Shown: one piece after another, positions 62,901 through 64,000 of the stretch
How the letters are laid out: each line of letters opens with the position of its first letter
How positions within the stretch are numbered: the first letter of the stretch is position 1
DNA from: Aspidapion aeneum
Taxonomy: Eukaryota; Arthropoda; Insecta; Coleoptera; Brentidae
NCBI GenBank assembly: GCA_963576565.1
Contig: OY755042.1
Location: 103,342,314 to 103,406,313, forward strand
DNA: 64,000 nt
Direction: 5' to 3'
Notes under the pieces: generated by a model
What the model saw: the letters and a program-made list of their open reading frames with translations, nothing else
The model's database searches: none
Told to the model about the DNA's origin: nothing
Position numbers and translations under genes: made by a program

Positions 62901-64000
62901 GATGTGCCGCAATGCTATGCCATTGCCATACCTATGTCAAAGAAATTGCAAGAATCAATCTAGCAGAAAAATGCAATAGAGTAGATAGCTGAGACTAAAA
63001 AGTAGAAAAGAAATTGGTGAAAAAAAAATTTTAAGTCACTAAAAATTAAAAAATAATTTTCTAACATTCTAATATTATCATAATAATAAAAGCGATGGCC
63101 GCAAATCAAAGCATAAGTTAATCTAAATTTGTGATCTAAACACTTAAAGAATATTCAACATAGCAGGTCATCAAATATATGTTTGATGTGCCGCAATGCT
63201 ATGCCATTGCCATACCTATGTCAACGAAATTGCATGAATCAATCTAGCAGAAAAATGCAGAGGTACCAAACCCACCCAACCCGACCCAAGATACCCCAGC
63301 ATTTTTCTGCTAGATTGATTCTTGCAAATAGTGATATTTAATTGATACGGATATCTTATCGTGCTAACATCGTCAAAATTTCCATCAGTCGGCCATCGCT
63401 TTTATTATTATGATAATATTAGAATGTTAGAAAATTATTTTTTAATTTTTAGTGCATTTTATAAAAGCTTGTGACTTAAAAATTTTGTTTTACCAATTTA
63501 TTTGTTAATATCTCAGAAGCTCCTATGAAGTTGTTGGTTATAAAAATAAACAAAACGCACTCTACTATATTTCGGAAACAGCGTCTTGTTGCGACGCTCC
63601 GTTAAAGAGTTAGCATTAGCATAGCAGGTCTTAGAATGACAAACTAGAATGGCAACAGTCAATCCAAAGATCAATCATCAATACGATTGTCAGGATCGAA
63701 GGAGGTGGAGAATAGGCTTTGAACAAGGTAGACAAATCTTCTTAACCGACATGGTAGTATGAAAGAAGAATTTTTGTTTACTTTTGTGGAAGAAAAACTT
63801 ATTTCTCAAACGACGCGACGTTGCCAAAATAAAACCAAAACAAAACGTTTATTGCATCTTTTTCCAAGTTACTAATTTTGTTTCAAAACAAACAAAGATT
63901 TATGAATTCGACATATTGATGGTTTTAACTTACCCAATTCAATTTTCGTACAAGGACTATCAACAACACTGCTTGTTTCAGAAATCTTTACTTCTGATTT
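4444..64000 (-). CDS. Vps13B: VPS13B (COH1) gene, 27 internal exons, both ends outside window
   Basis: VPS13B is a giant bridge-like lipid-transfer protein of Golgi and endosomal membrane contacts. The coding strand is minus, so the 5' end lies to the right. I placed 27 exons with GT donors and AG acceptors; the phase of every exon matches the next, giving about 2,335 codons with no stop. Family-specific stretches include [11 protein letters not shown] and LEYW (38591-39365), LRFGQ and YSWRS (34677-34854), EWSEP (34307-34475), [10 protein letters not shown] (28391-28681), VELLPW (23325-23593) and DLQFDNQLY (4947-5184), in the same order as in animal VPS13B. The family is about 4,000 residues, so roughly the first quarter and the last sixth lie outside. 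Exons 34854 down to 12677 cover the adaptor-binding (VAB/SHR-BD) region. The gene looks functional despite heavy intronic transposon load. VPS13A/C/D are less likely because the tryptophan-rich motifs fit VPS13B. Confidence 0.95.
4947..5184 (-). CDS. Vps13B: VPS13B exon 26
   Basis: Reads [20 protein letters not shown] then [22 protein letters not shown]-x-D-N-Q-L-Y is one of the clearest VPS13 signatures. Acceptor TTTTTTTAAG|GATT: a HINE-like element ends within about 10 bp of the exon, in the pyrimidine tract. Donor ATACAG|GTAATT. Confidence 0.94.
5192..5946 (+). mobile_element. HINE/DINE-1-like element, copy 3, beside a splice acceptor
   Basis: Copy in the VPS13B intron between exons 25 and 26. 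Its left end abuts the pyrimidine tract of the exon 26 acceptor (AG at 5185-5186). Microsatellite at about 5750-5810; the internal unit is present three times as in other copies. Confidence 0.68.
6201..6404 (-). CDS. Vps13B: VPS13B exon 25
   Basis: Sixty-eight codons in phase 0: [20 protein letters not shown], then [20 protein letters not shown] and [16 protein letters not shown]. Acceptor TTTTTTTAG|TTTG, donor CAGAG|GTTTGT. The beta-strand-rich pattern fits the region just before the VPS13B C-terminal lipid module. Confidence 0.88.
6742..6828 (-). CDS. Vps13B: VPS13B exon 24
   Basis: Twenty-nine codons in phase 0: [20 protein letters not shown] then EPPSHHIID. Acceptor TTATTATAG|GGTC, donor ATCGAT|GTAAGA. 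Assignment rests on splice sites and frame continuity. Confidence 0.75.
7022..7764 (+). mobile_element. HINE/DINE-1-like element, copy 4
   Basis: Fourth plus-strand copy, lying in the intron between exons 23 and 24, with the shortest CAGA run (about 7577-7625) and both terminal hairpins present. Close similarity to copies 2 and 3 suggests recent activity. Confidence 0.68.
7765..8747. other. AT-rich intron, nothing recognised
   Basis: VPS13B intron sequence. Only short frames without family resemblance; no terminal repeats found by eye. Confidence 0.5.
8748..8852 (-). CDS. Vps13B: VPS13B exon 23
   Basis: Thirty-five codons in phase 0: [20 protein letters not shown] then [15 protein letters not shown]. 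Acceptor GCATTTTAG|GTTG, donor GTCAAG|GTATTT. It was found by searching for the missing phase-0 junction between 12677 and 6828. Confidence 0.82.
9036..9322. mobile_element. Foldback MITE, about 285 bp
   Basis: Arms are inverted copies: taaaaaataatttggcagat at 9074 pairs with atctaacaaattatttttta at 9261, and the flanking tattaaacggttttatt pairs with aataaaatcgtttaa. No coding potential; lies in the VPS13B intron between exons 22 and 23. Confidence 0.65.
9408..10440 (-). pseudogene. RTE-like LINE reverse transcriptase fragment, copy 1
   Basis: Minus strand reads [40 protein letters not shown] and [15 protein letters not shown], then in a shifted frame [20 protein letters not shown]. These are RT motifs of non-LTR retrotransposons: GxxQGCxxSP, then FxDD (here FVDD, the catalytic aspartates), then the LNxxKTEYM block. 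It is 5' truncated and frame-shifted near 10030. Its 3' end is the TATA-rich run at 9413-9427. A better copy lies at 52690-53590. Confidence 0.85.
10441..10635. repeat. Degenerate units related to a CCC-rich repeat
   Basis: Contains tgcatgttcgtatctctttt, ccaaagttataaatttgctc, accctctaccacc and attatattgtca. The same string recurs twice at 12250-12480, so the hairpin element at 10640-12249 sits inside an older imperfect tandem array. Confidence 0.5.
10640..12249 (+). mobile_element. Hairpin plus 129-bp tandem-repeat element, copy E1
   Basis: Starts aagtcacaagcttttataaa and ends aataaaagcttgtaa, a short inverted terminal match. The first 460 bp form a long hairpin: the strings acattctaatattatcat and aaaagcgatggccg return inverted near 11000-11040. 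The rest is a tandem array with a period of 129-130 bp (ggtgggagga at 11711, 11840, 11970, 12099), each unit with the tract taccaaatttcatccaaatc. It ends cgcttcacaagatttgatac. No credible protein is encoded; the GGGGRGGR frames are translations of the repeat. Superfamily unknown, possibly Helitron-like. Confidence 0.65.
11401..11581. mobile_element. hAT-type MITE with perfect 8-bp target duplication
   Basis: Terminal repeats CAGTGGTGTATATA and TATATACACCACTG bound 181 bp. GGTGGGAG precedes it directly and is repeated directly after it (11582-11589). CAGTGG termini plus 8-bp duplication are typical of hAT. It is inserted in the tandem-repeat part of element E1, whose unit supplies the target. 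Confidence 0.85.
12250..12480. repeat. Two degenerate units related to 10441-10635
   Basis: Repeats accgcatgtttgtatc / accgcatgttcttatc with a following Ccc-rich tract and attgtattgt. Non-coding. Confidence 0.5.
12586..12645. repeat. Pentanucleotide microsatellite (CCGAA)n
   Basis: About ten uninterrupted CCGAA units with one CCAAA variant at each end, 30 bp from the donor of VPS13B exon 22. Confidence 0.95.
12677..12822 (-). CDS. Vps13B: VPS13B exon 22
   Basis: Acceptor TATTTTTAG|AAGA, donor AGCAAG|GTAAGC, phase 1 in and 0 out. Reads [20 protein letters not shown] and [24 protein letters not shown]-x-x-V/I is the family pattern. The intron to exon 21 is 172 bp and clean. Confidence 0.92.
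12995..13286 (-). CDS. Vps13B: VPS13B exon 21
   Basis: Acceptor TTTTTTATAG|ATTT, donor CGGAG|GTATGT. Reads [37 protein letters not shown] and [20 protein letters not shown]. DPxPQxxIxN is the conserved VPS13 pattern. A pogo-like MITE lies 19 bp upstream of the acceptor. Confidence 0.94.
13306..13974. mobile_element. pogo/Tigger-like MITE
   Basis: Starts CAGTAAATATCGG and ends CGATATTCACTG, flanked by TA on both sides. Internal gtcgttatatgcgat-type repeats mirror the ends. CAGT termini with TA duplication fit pogo-like elements. The left end is 19 bp upstream of the VPS13B exon 21 acceptor. Confidence 0.75.
14031..14221. mobile_element. Short TIR element, 191 bp
   Basis: Ends cctaattcttacacgtcgta and tacgacgtatcagaattagg are inverted with two or three mismatches; the following accca/tgggt also pair. 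No coding capacity. I see no clear target duplication. Confidence 0.7.
14485..14615 (+). repeat. tRNA-like SINE fragment
   Basis: Contains a perfect T-arm-like stem GTGGG-TTTGAAT-CCCAC (14583-14599), which also matches an RNA polymerase III B box. The 7 bases that follow find no partner upstream and no full cloverleaf forms, so this is a SINE-type relic, not a tRNA gene. Confidence 0.35.
14828..16260 (-). mobile_element. P-element-like transposon, decayed, copy B
   Basis: Terminal repeats CGCAGCC(A/C)ACGA(T/G)AAAG followed by ACCGGCC, inverted at the two ends, and an inner TCACGTGA. GTCGAAAG before and GTCGCAAG after give an 8-bp target duplication with one change. On the minus strand, 15270-15740 carries [38 protein letters not shown] and FNEIYIK, which I read as a P/THAP9-type transposase relic, then stops. 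Its right end is about 30 bp past the donor of VPS13B exon 20. Confidence 0.65.
16028..16063. repeat. Hairpin resembling two P-like ends head to head
   Basis: CGCAGCCCAC and GTGGGCTGCG pair perfectly around tacagtctttttc. The stem equals the outer end of the surrounding element, so an inner terminal repeat or a nested truncated copy is likely. Confidence 0.6.
16294..16474 (-). CDS. Vps13B: VPS13B exon 20
   Basis: Acceptor TTCTTTTAG|TCAT, donor TGCTCT|GTAAGT. Reads [20 protein letters not shown], then [22 protein letters not shown]-x-P-I-R-V followed by R-K-P-F-A matches VPS13B VAB sequence. A P-element-like insertion begins about 25 bp past the donor. Confidence 0.92.
16724..20011 (+). pseudogene. 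LINE ORF1 (gag-like), interrupted
   Basis: RNA-binding gag of the Jockey-like LINE. It starts [17 protein letters not shown] and a coiled coil follows ([20 protein letters not shown]). A frameshift occurs near 17005, after which [20 protein letters not shown] continues. A 1.9-kb transposon then splits it at 17174-19058. The reading resumes at [20 protein letters not shown], with one stop near 19170 and a frameshift near 19362. The last segment (19424-20011) is open and has three zinc knuckles: [27 protein letters not shown] and [15 protein letters not shown]. It overlaps ORF2 by 11 bp. Confidence 0.88.
17174..19058. mobile_element. TA-flanked DNA transposon inside LINE ORF1
   Basis: Ends CCCAAGTAACATT and AATGTTACTTGGG are perfect 13-bp inverted repeats flanked by TA. 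Joining the flanks with one TA restores the ORF1 frame exactly, which fixes the boundaries. The interior has no intact frame; it contains about three degenerate units with a period near 182 bp (ggcggccat at 17590 and 17772). A Tc1/mariner-type duplication, superfamily otherwise unassigned. Confidence 0.85.
20001..22661 (+). pseudogene. LINE ORF2: endonuclease and reverse transcriptase, one premature stop
   Basis: Start ATG overlaps the end of ORF1. Residues about 5-230 form the endonuclease ([28 protein letters not shown]). The RT covers about 430-690 with [55 protein letters not shown] and FADDTGLL. A single TAA at 22059-22061 replaces a Glu codon that is intact in the copy at 28974-29554; the frame then continues to ELVN at 22661. 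About 887 codons in total, the usual Jockey ORF2 length. One stop only, so the copy is young. Confidence 0.93.
22930..23182 (-). CDS. Vps13B: VPS13B exon 19
   Basis: Acceptor TTTTTCTAG|GAAC, donor GAAAAG|GTATGA, phase 1 in and 2 out. Reads [20 protein letters not shown] then [20 protein letters not shown]. The preceding intron is 142 bp. The poly-A tail of an antisense Jockey-like LINE sits 65 bp past the donor. Confidence 0.9.
23325..23593 (-). CDS. Vps13B: VPS13B exon 18
   Basis: Reads [40 protein letters not shown] and FYMPKIT. The acceptor that keeps phase is GGTTAG|ATAT, 5 bp downstream of another AG. The VELLPW motif followed by PPxxEAFxIG matches VPS13B. Donor TTACAG|GTAATA. Confidence 0.93.
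23645..25600 (-). pseudogene. Degenerate RTE-like LINE
   Basis: Minus strand in shifting frames: [68 protein letters not shown] and [10 protein letters not shown]. This C-terminal block (W-x-GHxxRxxDxRW ... GRPxxRWxDDL ... DRxxWxxxxEAYxQxW) is the hallmark of arthropod RTE-type ORFs. An upstream part (24588-24809) reads as the linker before the RT. Many stops. A TIR element lies inside at 24850-25055. Confidence 0.75.
24850..25055. mobile_element. Short TIR element, about 205 bp
   Basis: AAGTGTAAACTTC at the left and GAAGTTTACACTT at the right are perfect 13-bp inverted repeats within the degenerate RTE-like LINE. No coding capacity. Confidence 0.7.
25905..25960 (-). CDS. Vps13B: VPS13B exon 17 (56-bp small exon)
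   Basis: Small exon reading [19 protein letters not shown], phase 0 in and 2 out, donor ATAAA|GTGAGT. Phase forces the acceptor at TTAAAGAG|AGTGAG; two other AG sites within 4 bp would bring a stop or break the frame. A Harbinger-like element ends 8 bp upstream, so the usual pyrimidine tract is displaced. Confidence 0.82.
26457..27098. mobile_element. Foldback MITE, CAGGGTGTTCC family
   Basis: Long palindrome with ends CAGGGTGTTCCAACTAAAAG and the reverse complement, flanked by TA/TATA. Arms of about 300 bp. It sits at the apex of an inverted duplication of Harbinger sequence: the bases outside it (tgcctaaagggaacatag) return inverted at 26350-26368 and 27195-27212. Confidence 0.82.
27127..27480 (+). 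pseudogene. MADF/Myb-like DNA-binding domain relic
   Basis: ATG-started frame [20 protein letters not shown], one TAA where the family has an aromatic residue, then [32 protein letters not shown] and [10 protein letters not shown], followed by a frameshift. W-x-x-E-x-x-x-L-I-D-x-Y-R-x-x-x-x-L-W-D is the MADF signature, common in the second protein of Harbinger transposons. An inverted copy of its first 100 bp lies at 26310-26450. Confidence 0.75.
27755..27963 (-). CDS. Vps13B: VPS13B exon 16
   Basis: Acceptor TTTTTTAG|GTTG, donor TTCAA|GTAAGT, phase 1 in and 0 out. Reads [20 protein letters not shown] and [21 protein letters not shown] Harbinger-like element ends 40 bp beyond its donor. Confidence 0.88.
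28391..28681 (-). CDS. Vps13B: VPS13B exon 15 (VAB region)
   Basis: Acceptor TTTGTAG|GAGC, donor AGAAG|GTAAAG. Reads [39 protein letters not shown] and [24 protein letters not shown] followed by an HHLTF-like motif is a strong VPS13B landmark. Confidence 0.94.
28765..29955 (-). pseudogene. 5'-truncated Jockey-like LINE, second copy
   Basis: Same family as 16500-22864. The minus strand carries the RT palm ([10 protein letters not shown] region at 29820-29870, ADDTDLL near 29600), then [52 protein letters not shown] and the ORF2 end ELVN. Truncated at the sequence matching 21660 of the first copy. Several frameshifts. Lies in the intron between VPS13B exons 14 and 15. Confidence 0.9.
30199..30451 (-). 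CDS. Vps13B: VPS13B exon 14 (VAB region)
   Basis: Acceptor CCTTTAG|ATTA, donor TGACAG|GTATGG, phase 0 in and 1 out. Reads [20 protein letters not shown], contains [20 protein letters not shown] and ends PLREHLTG across the junction. Confidence 0.88.
30452..31690. other. AT-rich intron, nothing recognised
   Basis: VPS13B intron between exons 13 and 14, before the LINE at 31690. No convincing frame or terminal repeat seen; a tandem doublet near 31140 (gttaattatttcactgcgtt) repeats the phrase at 31100. Confidence 0.5.
31690..33880 (+). pseudogene. CR1/Jockey-type LINE, RT portion
   Basis: Fragments in three frames: [29 protein letters not shown], then 32097-32321, then [21 protein letters not shown] 327-codon open frame (32518-33501) has [12 protein letters not shown], a catalytic [38 protein letters not shown] and YGLAFWGL. 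The 3' end is an attgaattgaattg microsatellite (about 33858-33872), as in CR1-clade tails. Antisense to VPS13B, at least two frameshifts. Confidence 0.88.
33881..34306. other. Intron, nothing recognised
   Basis: AT-rich sequence between the LINE tail and VPS13B exon 13. A minus frame running on from exon 13 past its donor is intronic. Confidence 0.5.
34307..34475 (-). CDS. Vps13B: VPS13B exon 13 (VAB region)
   Basis: Acceptor TTTTTTTAG|GTCA, donor AACAG|GTTAGT. Reads [20 protein letters not shown] then [16 protein letters not shown]-x-W-S-E-P is the family signature that follows YSWRS of the previous exon; the two are separated by a 201-bp repeat-free intron. Confidence 0.93.
34677..34854 (-). 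CDS. Vps13B: VPS13B exon 12 (VAB region)
   Basis: Acceptor TTTTAG|CTGT, donor TGGAG|GTGAGT, phase 1 in and 2 out. Reads [51 protein letters not shown]. The N-D-T...L-R-F-G-Q and Y-S-W-R positions are hallmark residues of the repeated modules in the VPS13 adaptor-binding domain. Confidence 0.93.
35340..35660. repeat. Dispersed repeat R, copy 1
   Basis: Shares long strings with 39405-39715: attgatagatttttttgttt, cttgttatactcctttttta, ttattgacatttgttttttt and gaaggctttaaac. Non-coding, same orientation in both places, flanking the VPS13B exon 11 area. Confidence 0.75.
35775..35835 (-). pseudogene. Decayed duplicate of VPS13B exon 11, part 1
   Basis: About 55 bp (tagcatctttt...gttgacttcaattt) match exon 11 at 38893-38945 (ggcatctttt...gttgacttcaatct) with roughly 80 percent identity. 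It is cut off by element E2, after which the match resumes at 38165. No reading frame remains. Confidence 0.65.
36211..36395. mobile_element. pogo/Tigger-like MITE, 185 bp
   Basis: CAGTCGAACCTCTATAACTC at the start is mirrored by gagttagagaggttcgactg at the end, with TA on both sides. Internal ttcgagttatagag repeats. Inserted at ttaTTAtgataat in the hairpin of E2; the site is empty in E1. Confidence 0.85.
36882..37594 (-). mobile_element. HINE/DINE-1-like element, copy 5
   Basis: Inverted copy of the family at 2361. Bounded by known repeat-unit sequence: cgcattt on one side and ctatagatggggg on the other, where uninterrupted units read cgcatttttctat. The insertion is therefore within a T run, as for Helentron-type T/T targets. 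CTGT/GTCT run at 37016-37050. Confidence 0.72.
38165..38236 (-). pseudogene. Decayed duplicate of VPS13B exon 11, part 2
   Basis: Matches exon 11 at 38988-39045: ataaagctctgggagaaact and gtgacgttg correspond to ctaaagctctgggagagagt and gtgacgttg. About 45 bp of exon sequence between parts 1 and 2 is missing and replaced by E2. Confidence 0.7.
38591..39365 (-). CDS. Vps13B: VPS13B exon 11 (WRYPQPRAL exon)
   Basis: Exon of 775 bp, acceptor TTTTTAG|GTTA and donor CCTTAG|GTATGT. It contains [45 protein letters not shown] and [11 protein letters not shown], the most diagnostic VPS13B segment in the window. A decayed partial copy of this exon lies in the next intron, split into 35775-35835 and 38165-38236. 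Confidence 0.96.
39405..39715. repeat. Dispersed repeat R, copy 2
   Basis: Second copy of the repeat described at 35340, starting 40 bp upstream of the VPS13B exon 11 acceptor. Non-coding. Confidence 0.75.
39712..39950. mobile_element. Foldback MITE, about 235 bp
   Basis: aaagttcgatggatggtatc...ctaaagac at the left pairs with gtctttaggggtagcatcct...gaactt at the right; inner gaaactgttcaca pairs with tgtgaacagtttc. Directly adjoins repeat R. Confidence 0.7.
39968..40012. repeat. GTAT tetranucleotide microsatellite
   Basis: Two blocks of tatg/gtat repeats separated by ttg, immediately before a foldback MITE. Confidence 0.9.
40014..40660. mobile_element. Foldback MITE, CAGCGTGTCCC family
   Basis: CAGCGTGTCCCATTTTCGAT and its reverse complement at the ends, flanked by TA (GTAC context). 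Arms continue with gggattaaatgggaaactcg and atagcaaaaatctga. No coding capacity. Confidence 0.85.
40661..41625. other. Intron with a hairpin and a TA microsatellite
   Basis: A hairpin at 41010-41075 (gtcctggaagcctg pairing with caggcttccaggat) resembles the one at 731-779. A (TA)n run of about 34 bp lies at 41533-41567. The short frames at 40959-41226 read across the hairpin on both strands and look non-coding. Confidence 0.6.
41626..42738 (-). CDS. Vps13B: VPS13B exon 10 (largest)
   Basis: Exon of 371 codons in phase 0, acceptor TTCTTACAG|GCTG and donor TATCAG|GTAACG. It opens [17 protein letters not shown], an acidic linker, then has repeated beta-strand-like blocks such as [36 protein letters not shown] and [20 protein letters not shown]. 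These are typical of the lipid-channel modules. The frame upstream of the first in-frame ATG (42420) is open to the acceptor. A TA dinucleotide microsatellite lies about 60 bp past the donor. Confidence 0.92.
42739..43129. other. Short AT-rich intron, nothing recognised
   Basis: Intron of 391 bp between VPS13B exons 9 and 10, free of recognisable repeats. Confidence 0.6.
43130..43345 (-). CDS. Vps13B: VPS13B exon 9
   Basis: Seventy-two codons in phase 0 with acceptor TTTTGCAG|GGTT and donor AAAAAG|GTAAAC. Includes [20 protein letters not shown] and a basic tail [12 protein letters not shown]. The basic patch could be a peripheral membrane or nucleic-acid contact, but it is not diagnostic. 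Confidence 0.86.
43473..43815 (-). CDS. Vps13B: VPS13B exon 8
   Basis: Reads [20 protein letters not shown] and later [20 protein letters not shown], then an acidic linker ending SNQSNRGA. Acceptor TTTATAG|GTTT and donor GGGGCG|GTAGGT. A second donor 5 bp further downstream (GGTAG|GTATT) would break phase, so the upstream one is chosen. Confidence 0.86.
43816..44614. other. AT-rich intron, nothing recognised
   Basis: Intron sequence up to the foldback MITE at 44615. No convincing frame or repeat. Confidence 0.5.
44615..45797. mobile_element. Large foldback MITE, CAGGGTGTCCC family
   Basis: Ends CAGGGTGTCCCAAATTGGGC and the reverse complement, flanked by TA. Arms of about 425 bp with few mismatches (aaactgaccacgcattgcga, tttcaaaaagcccccgtagc and partners), separated by a spacer of about 330 bp (45040-45370). 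No open frame of note. Confidence 0.88.
45798..46195. other. Intron, nothing recognised
   Basis: AT-rich sequence between the MITE and VPS13B exon 7. Confidence 0.5.
46196..46412 (-). CDS. Vps13B: VPS13B exon 7
   Basis: Minus-strand exon reading [20 protein letters not shown] through PALEWNNL to [10 protein letters not shown]. Acceptor TTATAAG|GAAG and donor GAAAA|GTGAGT, with phase 1 in and phase 2 out. The preceding intron is only 244 bp and repeat-free. Confidence 0.86.
46657..46765 (-). CDS. Vps13B: VPS13B exon 6
   Basis: Short minus-strand exon reading [20 protein letters not shown] and ending ARILNIP, too short to appear as a separate long frame. Acceptor TTGTTCTAG and donor TTCCAG|GTAAGC. 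The [11 protein letters not shown] stretch with a conserved cysteine is typical of this part of VPS13B. Confidence 0.85.
46963..47136 (-). CDS. Vps13B: VPS13B exon 5
   Basis: Fifty-eight codons in phase 0, acceptor TTTTTATAG and donor ATGCAG|GTATAA. Starts [12 protein letters not shown] and ends [16 protein letters not shown]. An overlapping longer minus-strand frame is a shadow; this frame alone joins both neighbours. Confidence 0.85.
47430..48770 (+). pseudogene. Non-LTR retrotransposon RT C-terminal half
   Basis: A 348-codon open frame preceded in frame by [16 protein letters not shown]. Motifs [14 protein letters not shown], the catalytic [36 protein letters not shown] and a C-terminal [11 protein letters not shown]. 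The clade is CR1/L2/Jockey-like; I cannot be more exact. It ends in a TTA-rich run near 48757-48775. 5' truncated, no stops in the remaining RT, antisense to VPS13B. Confidence 0.88.
49371..49842. mobile_element. Foldback MITE with AGAGTAGACATGC ends
   Basis: Near-perfect palindrome: agagtagacatgc..., ctccgaaatgtagaagcgac and caaaacgactcacgtgatat are repeated inverted on the far side of 49600. TAA/TTAA-like flanks. Nested in the element at 49090-50910. Confidence 0.8.
49872..50228 (-). pseudogene. Unrecognised acidic-tailed open frame
   Basis: Minus frame open from 50228: [20 protein letters not shown], then a basic segment [13 protein letters not shown] and an acidic tail [20 protein letters not shown] ending DISDD. 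Position inside an inverted-arm element suggests the C-terminus of a transposase, but I do not recognise a family and it could be chance. No intact start. Confidence 0.35.
50230..50260. repeat. 30-bp palindrome
   Basis: AGCTGACGCG and CGCGTCAGCT pair perfectly around gactttagtt. Possibly a junction of two short terminal repeats; non-coding. Confidence 0.8.
50985..51375 (-). CDS. Vps13B: VPS13B exon 4
   Basis: Minus-strand exon with acceptor TTTCAG|CGCC and donor TTTTG|GTAAGT. It begins [20 protein letters not shown], contains [18 protein letters not shown] and ends RSFYMVL in phase 0. The acceptor choice is the only one that keeps phase with exon 3. Confidence 0.82.
51376..52470. other. Intron, nothing recognised
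   Basis: VPS13B intron between exons 3 and 4. A short hairpin aaacgaggtaaaacctcgtt at 51772-51794 and scattered gacgt motifs; no frame or element identified until the fragment at 52478. Confidence 0.5.
52478..52690 (+). pseudogene. Possible URM1-like ubiquitin-fold fragment
   Basis: A ttttttgcag splice-acceptor-like sequence is followed by [14 protein letters not shown], then [14 protein letters not shown] and [14 protein letters not shown]1, the sulfur-carrier ubiquitin-like modifier of tRNA thiolation, starts with a (V/I)xFGGGAELLF strand and has LVLIND(A/V)DWE near its end, at similar spacing. The terminal LHGG is absent: the frame stops shortly after the RTE target duplication. Opposite strand to VPS13B. 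A decayed or diverged copy; the match in the middle is poor. Confidence 0.35.
52690..53590 (-). pseudogene. RTE-like LINE insertion, copy 2, with 14-bp target duplication
   Basis: Minus frame 53357-52749 reads [59 protein letters not shown] and [18 protein letters not shown], the RTE C-terminal block. The upstream RT ([15 protein letters not shown], then FADD at 53475) is shifted or truncated. CATAATGTTAGTTA occurs at both borders (52683-52696 and 53577-53590), a 14-bp target duplication. A 3' TATA run lies next to the left border. Confidence 0.88.
53623..53857 (-). CDS. Vps13B: VPS13B exon 3
   Basis: Minus-strand exon with acceptor TTTTTTAG|ACAC and donor AAAAG|GTAAAT. It reads [20 protein letters not shown] and ends SASVRHYK, with alternating hydrophobic residues as expected for the beta-rich VPS13 groove. 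The target duplication of an RTE insertion lies about 33 bp past its donor. Confidence 0.82.
56604..56748. mobile_element. Small TIR element with tRNA-like A box
   Basis: gcaccaaccagttaag and cttatctggttggtgc are inverted at the ends. Inside, TGGTCAAGCGGTTAGAATGT matches a tRNA A box and D-arm, but no B box follows, so a SINE-derived MITE is the best reading. Confidence 0.5.
56918..56981. repeat. Trinucleotide microsatellite (CTA)n
   Basis: About twenty CTA units with two CCA variants (ctaccactaccac). Confidence 0.95.
58014..58860. mobile_element. Foldback element built of TGGACGTCCA motifs
   Basis: Ends CCCAGACAGCAC and GTGCTGTCTGGG flanked by TA. Both ends are dense in the self-complementary string TGGACGTCCA and its variants (58035-58155 and 58655-58845). 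In the middle, gaccggaaa...ctttacaggt pairs with acctgtaaag...tttccggtc (58443-58548), a nested small element. No coding capacity; short frames there are translations of the repeats. Confidence 0.78.
59583..59873 (-). CDS. Vps13B: VPS13B exon 2
   Basis: Minus-strand exon of 97 codons, acceptor TTTTAG|GTTC and donor ACAG|GTAAAG. It starts [17 protein letters not shown] and includes a helix-like [18 protein letters not shown] segment followed by a low-complexity [12 protein letters not shown] linker. A repeat element begins about 58 bp upstream of its acceptor. Confidence 0.8.
59931..63495 (-). mobile_element. Hairpin plus tandem-repeat element, copy E3, expanded
   Basis: Inverse orientation to E1 and E2. 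The 129-bp array (59935-60650, with taccaaattt-tract units) comes first. Then the hairpin part, amplified to nine 284-bp units, and the end at ataaaagcttgtgacttaaa (63461-63480). The outermost bases of the left end present in E1/E2 (ttacaagcttttatttagct) are missing. Lies in the intron between VPS13B exons 1 and 2. Confidence 0.7.
60703..63258. repeat. Nine tandem copies of a 284-bp unit
   Basis: The string aatagagtagatagctgaga (or its equivalent start) occurs at 60703, 60987, 61271, 61555, 61839, 62123, 62407, 62691 and 62975, exactly 284 bp apart. Units differ by a handful of bases: ttatcAcaata versus ttatcATaata (positions C or T), one A in the ttttaag tract of unit 7, and three changes in unit 9. 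All lack the caagcttttataaaatg segment kept in E1, E2 and at the right end of E3. Confidence 0.98.
63496..63933. other. Intron, nothing recognised
   Basis: VPS13B intron between exon 1 of the window and element E3. No frame or repeat identified. Confidence 0.5.
63934..64000 (-). CDS. Vps13B: VPS13B exon 1 of window (partial)
   Basis: Reads [13 protein letters not shown] and ends CTKIELG on the minus strand, open to the window edge. The donor is TTGG|GTAAGT and the exon ends in phase 1, which joins the next exon at 59873. The sequence is polar, serine-rich and not diagnostic by itself; its assignment rests on phase continuity. Confidence 0.7.

Noticed and set aside
60703..63258. CRISPR-like regular array
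   Set aside because: The whole 284-bp unit is repeated without unique spacers, in an insect intron and inside a transposon; no cas genes.
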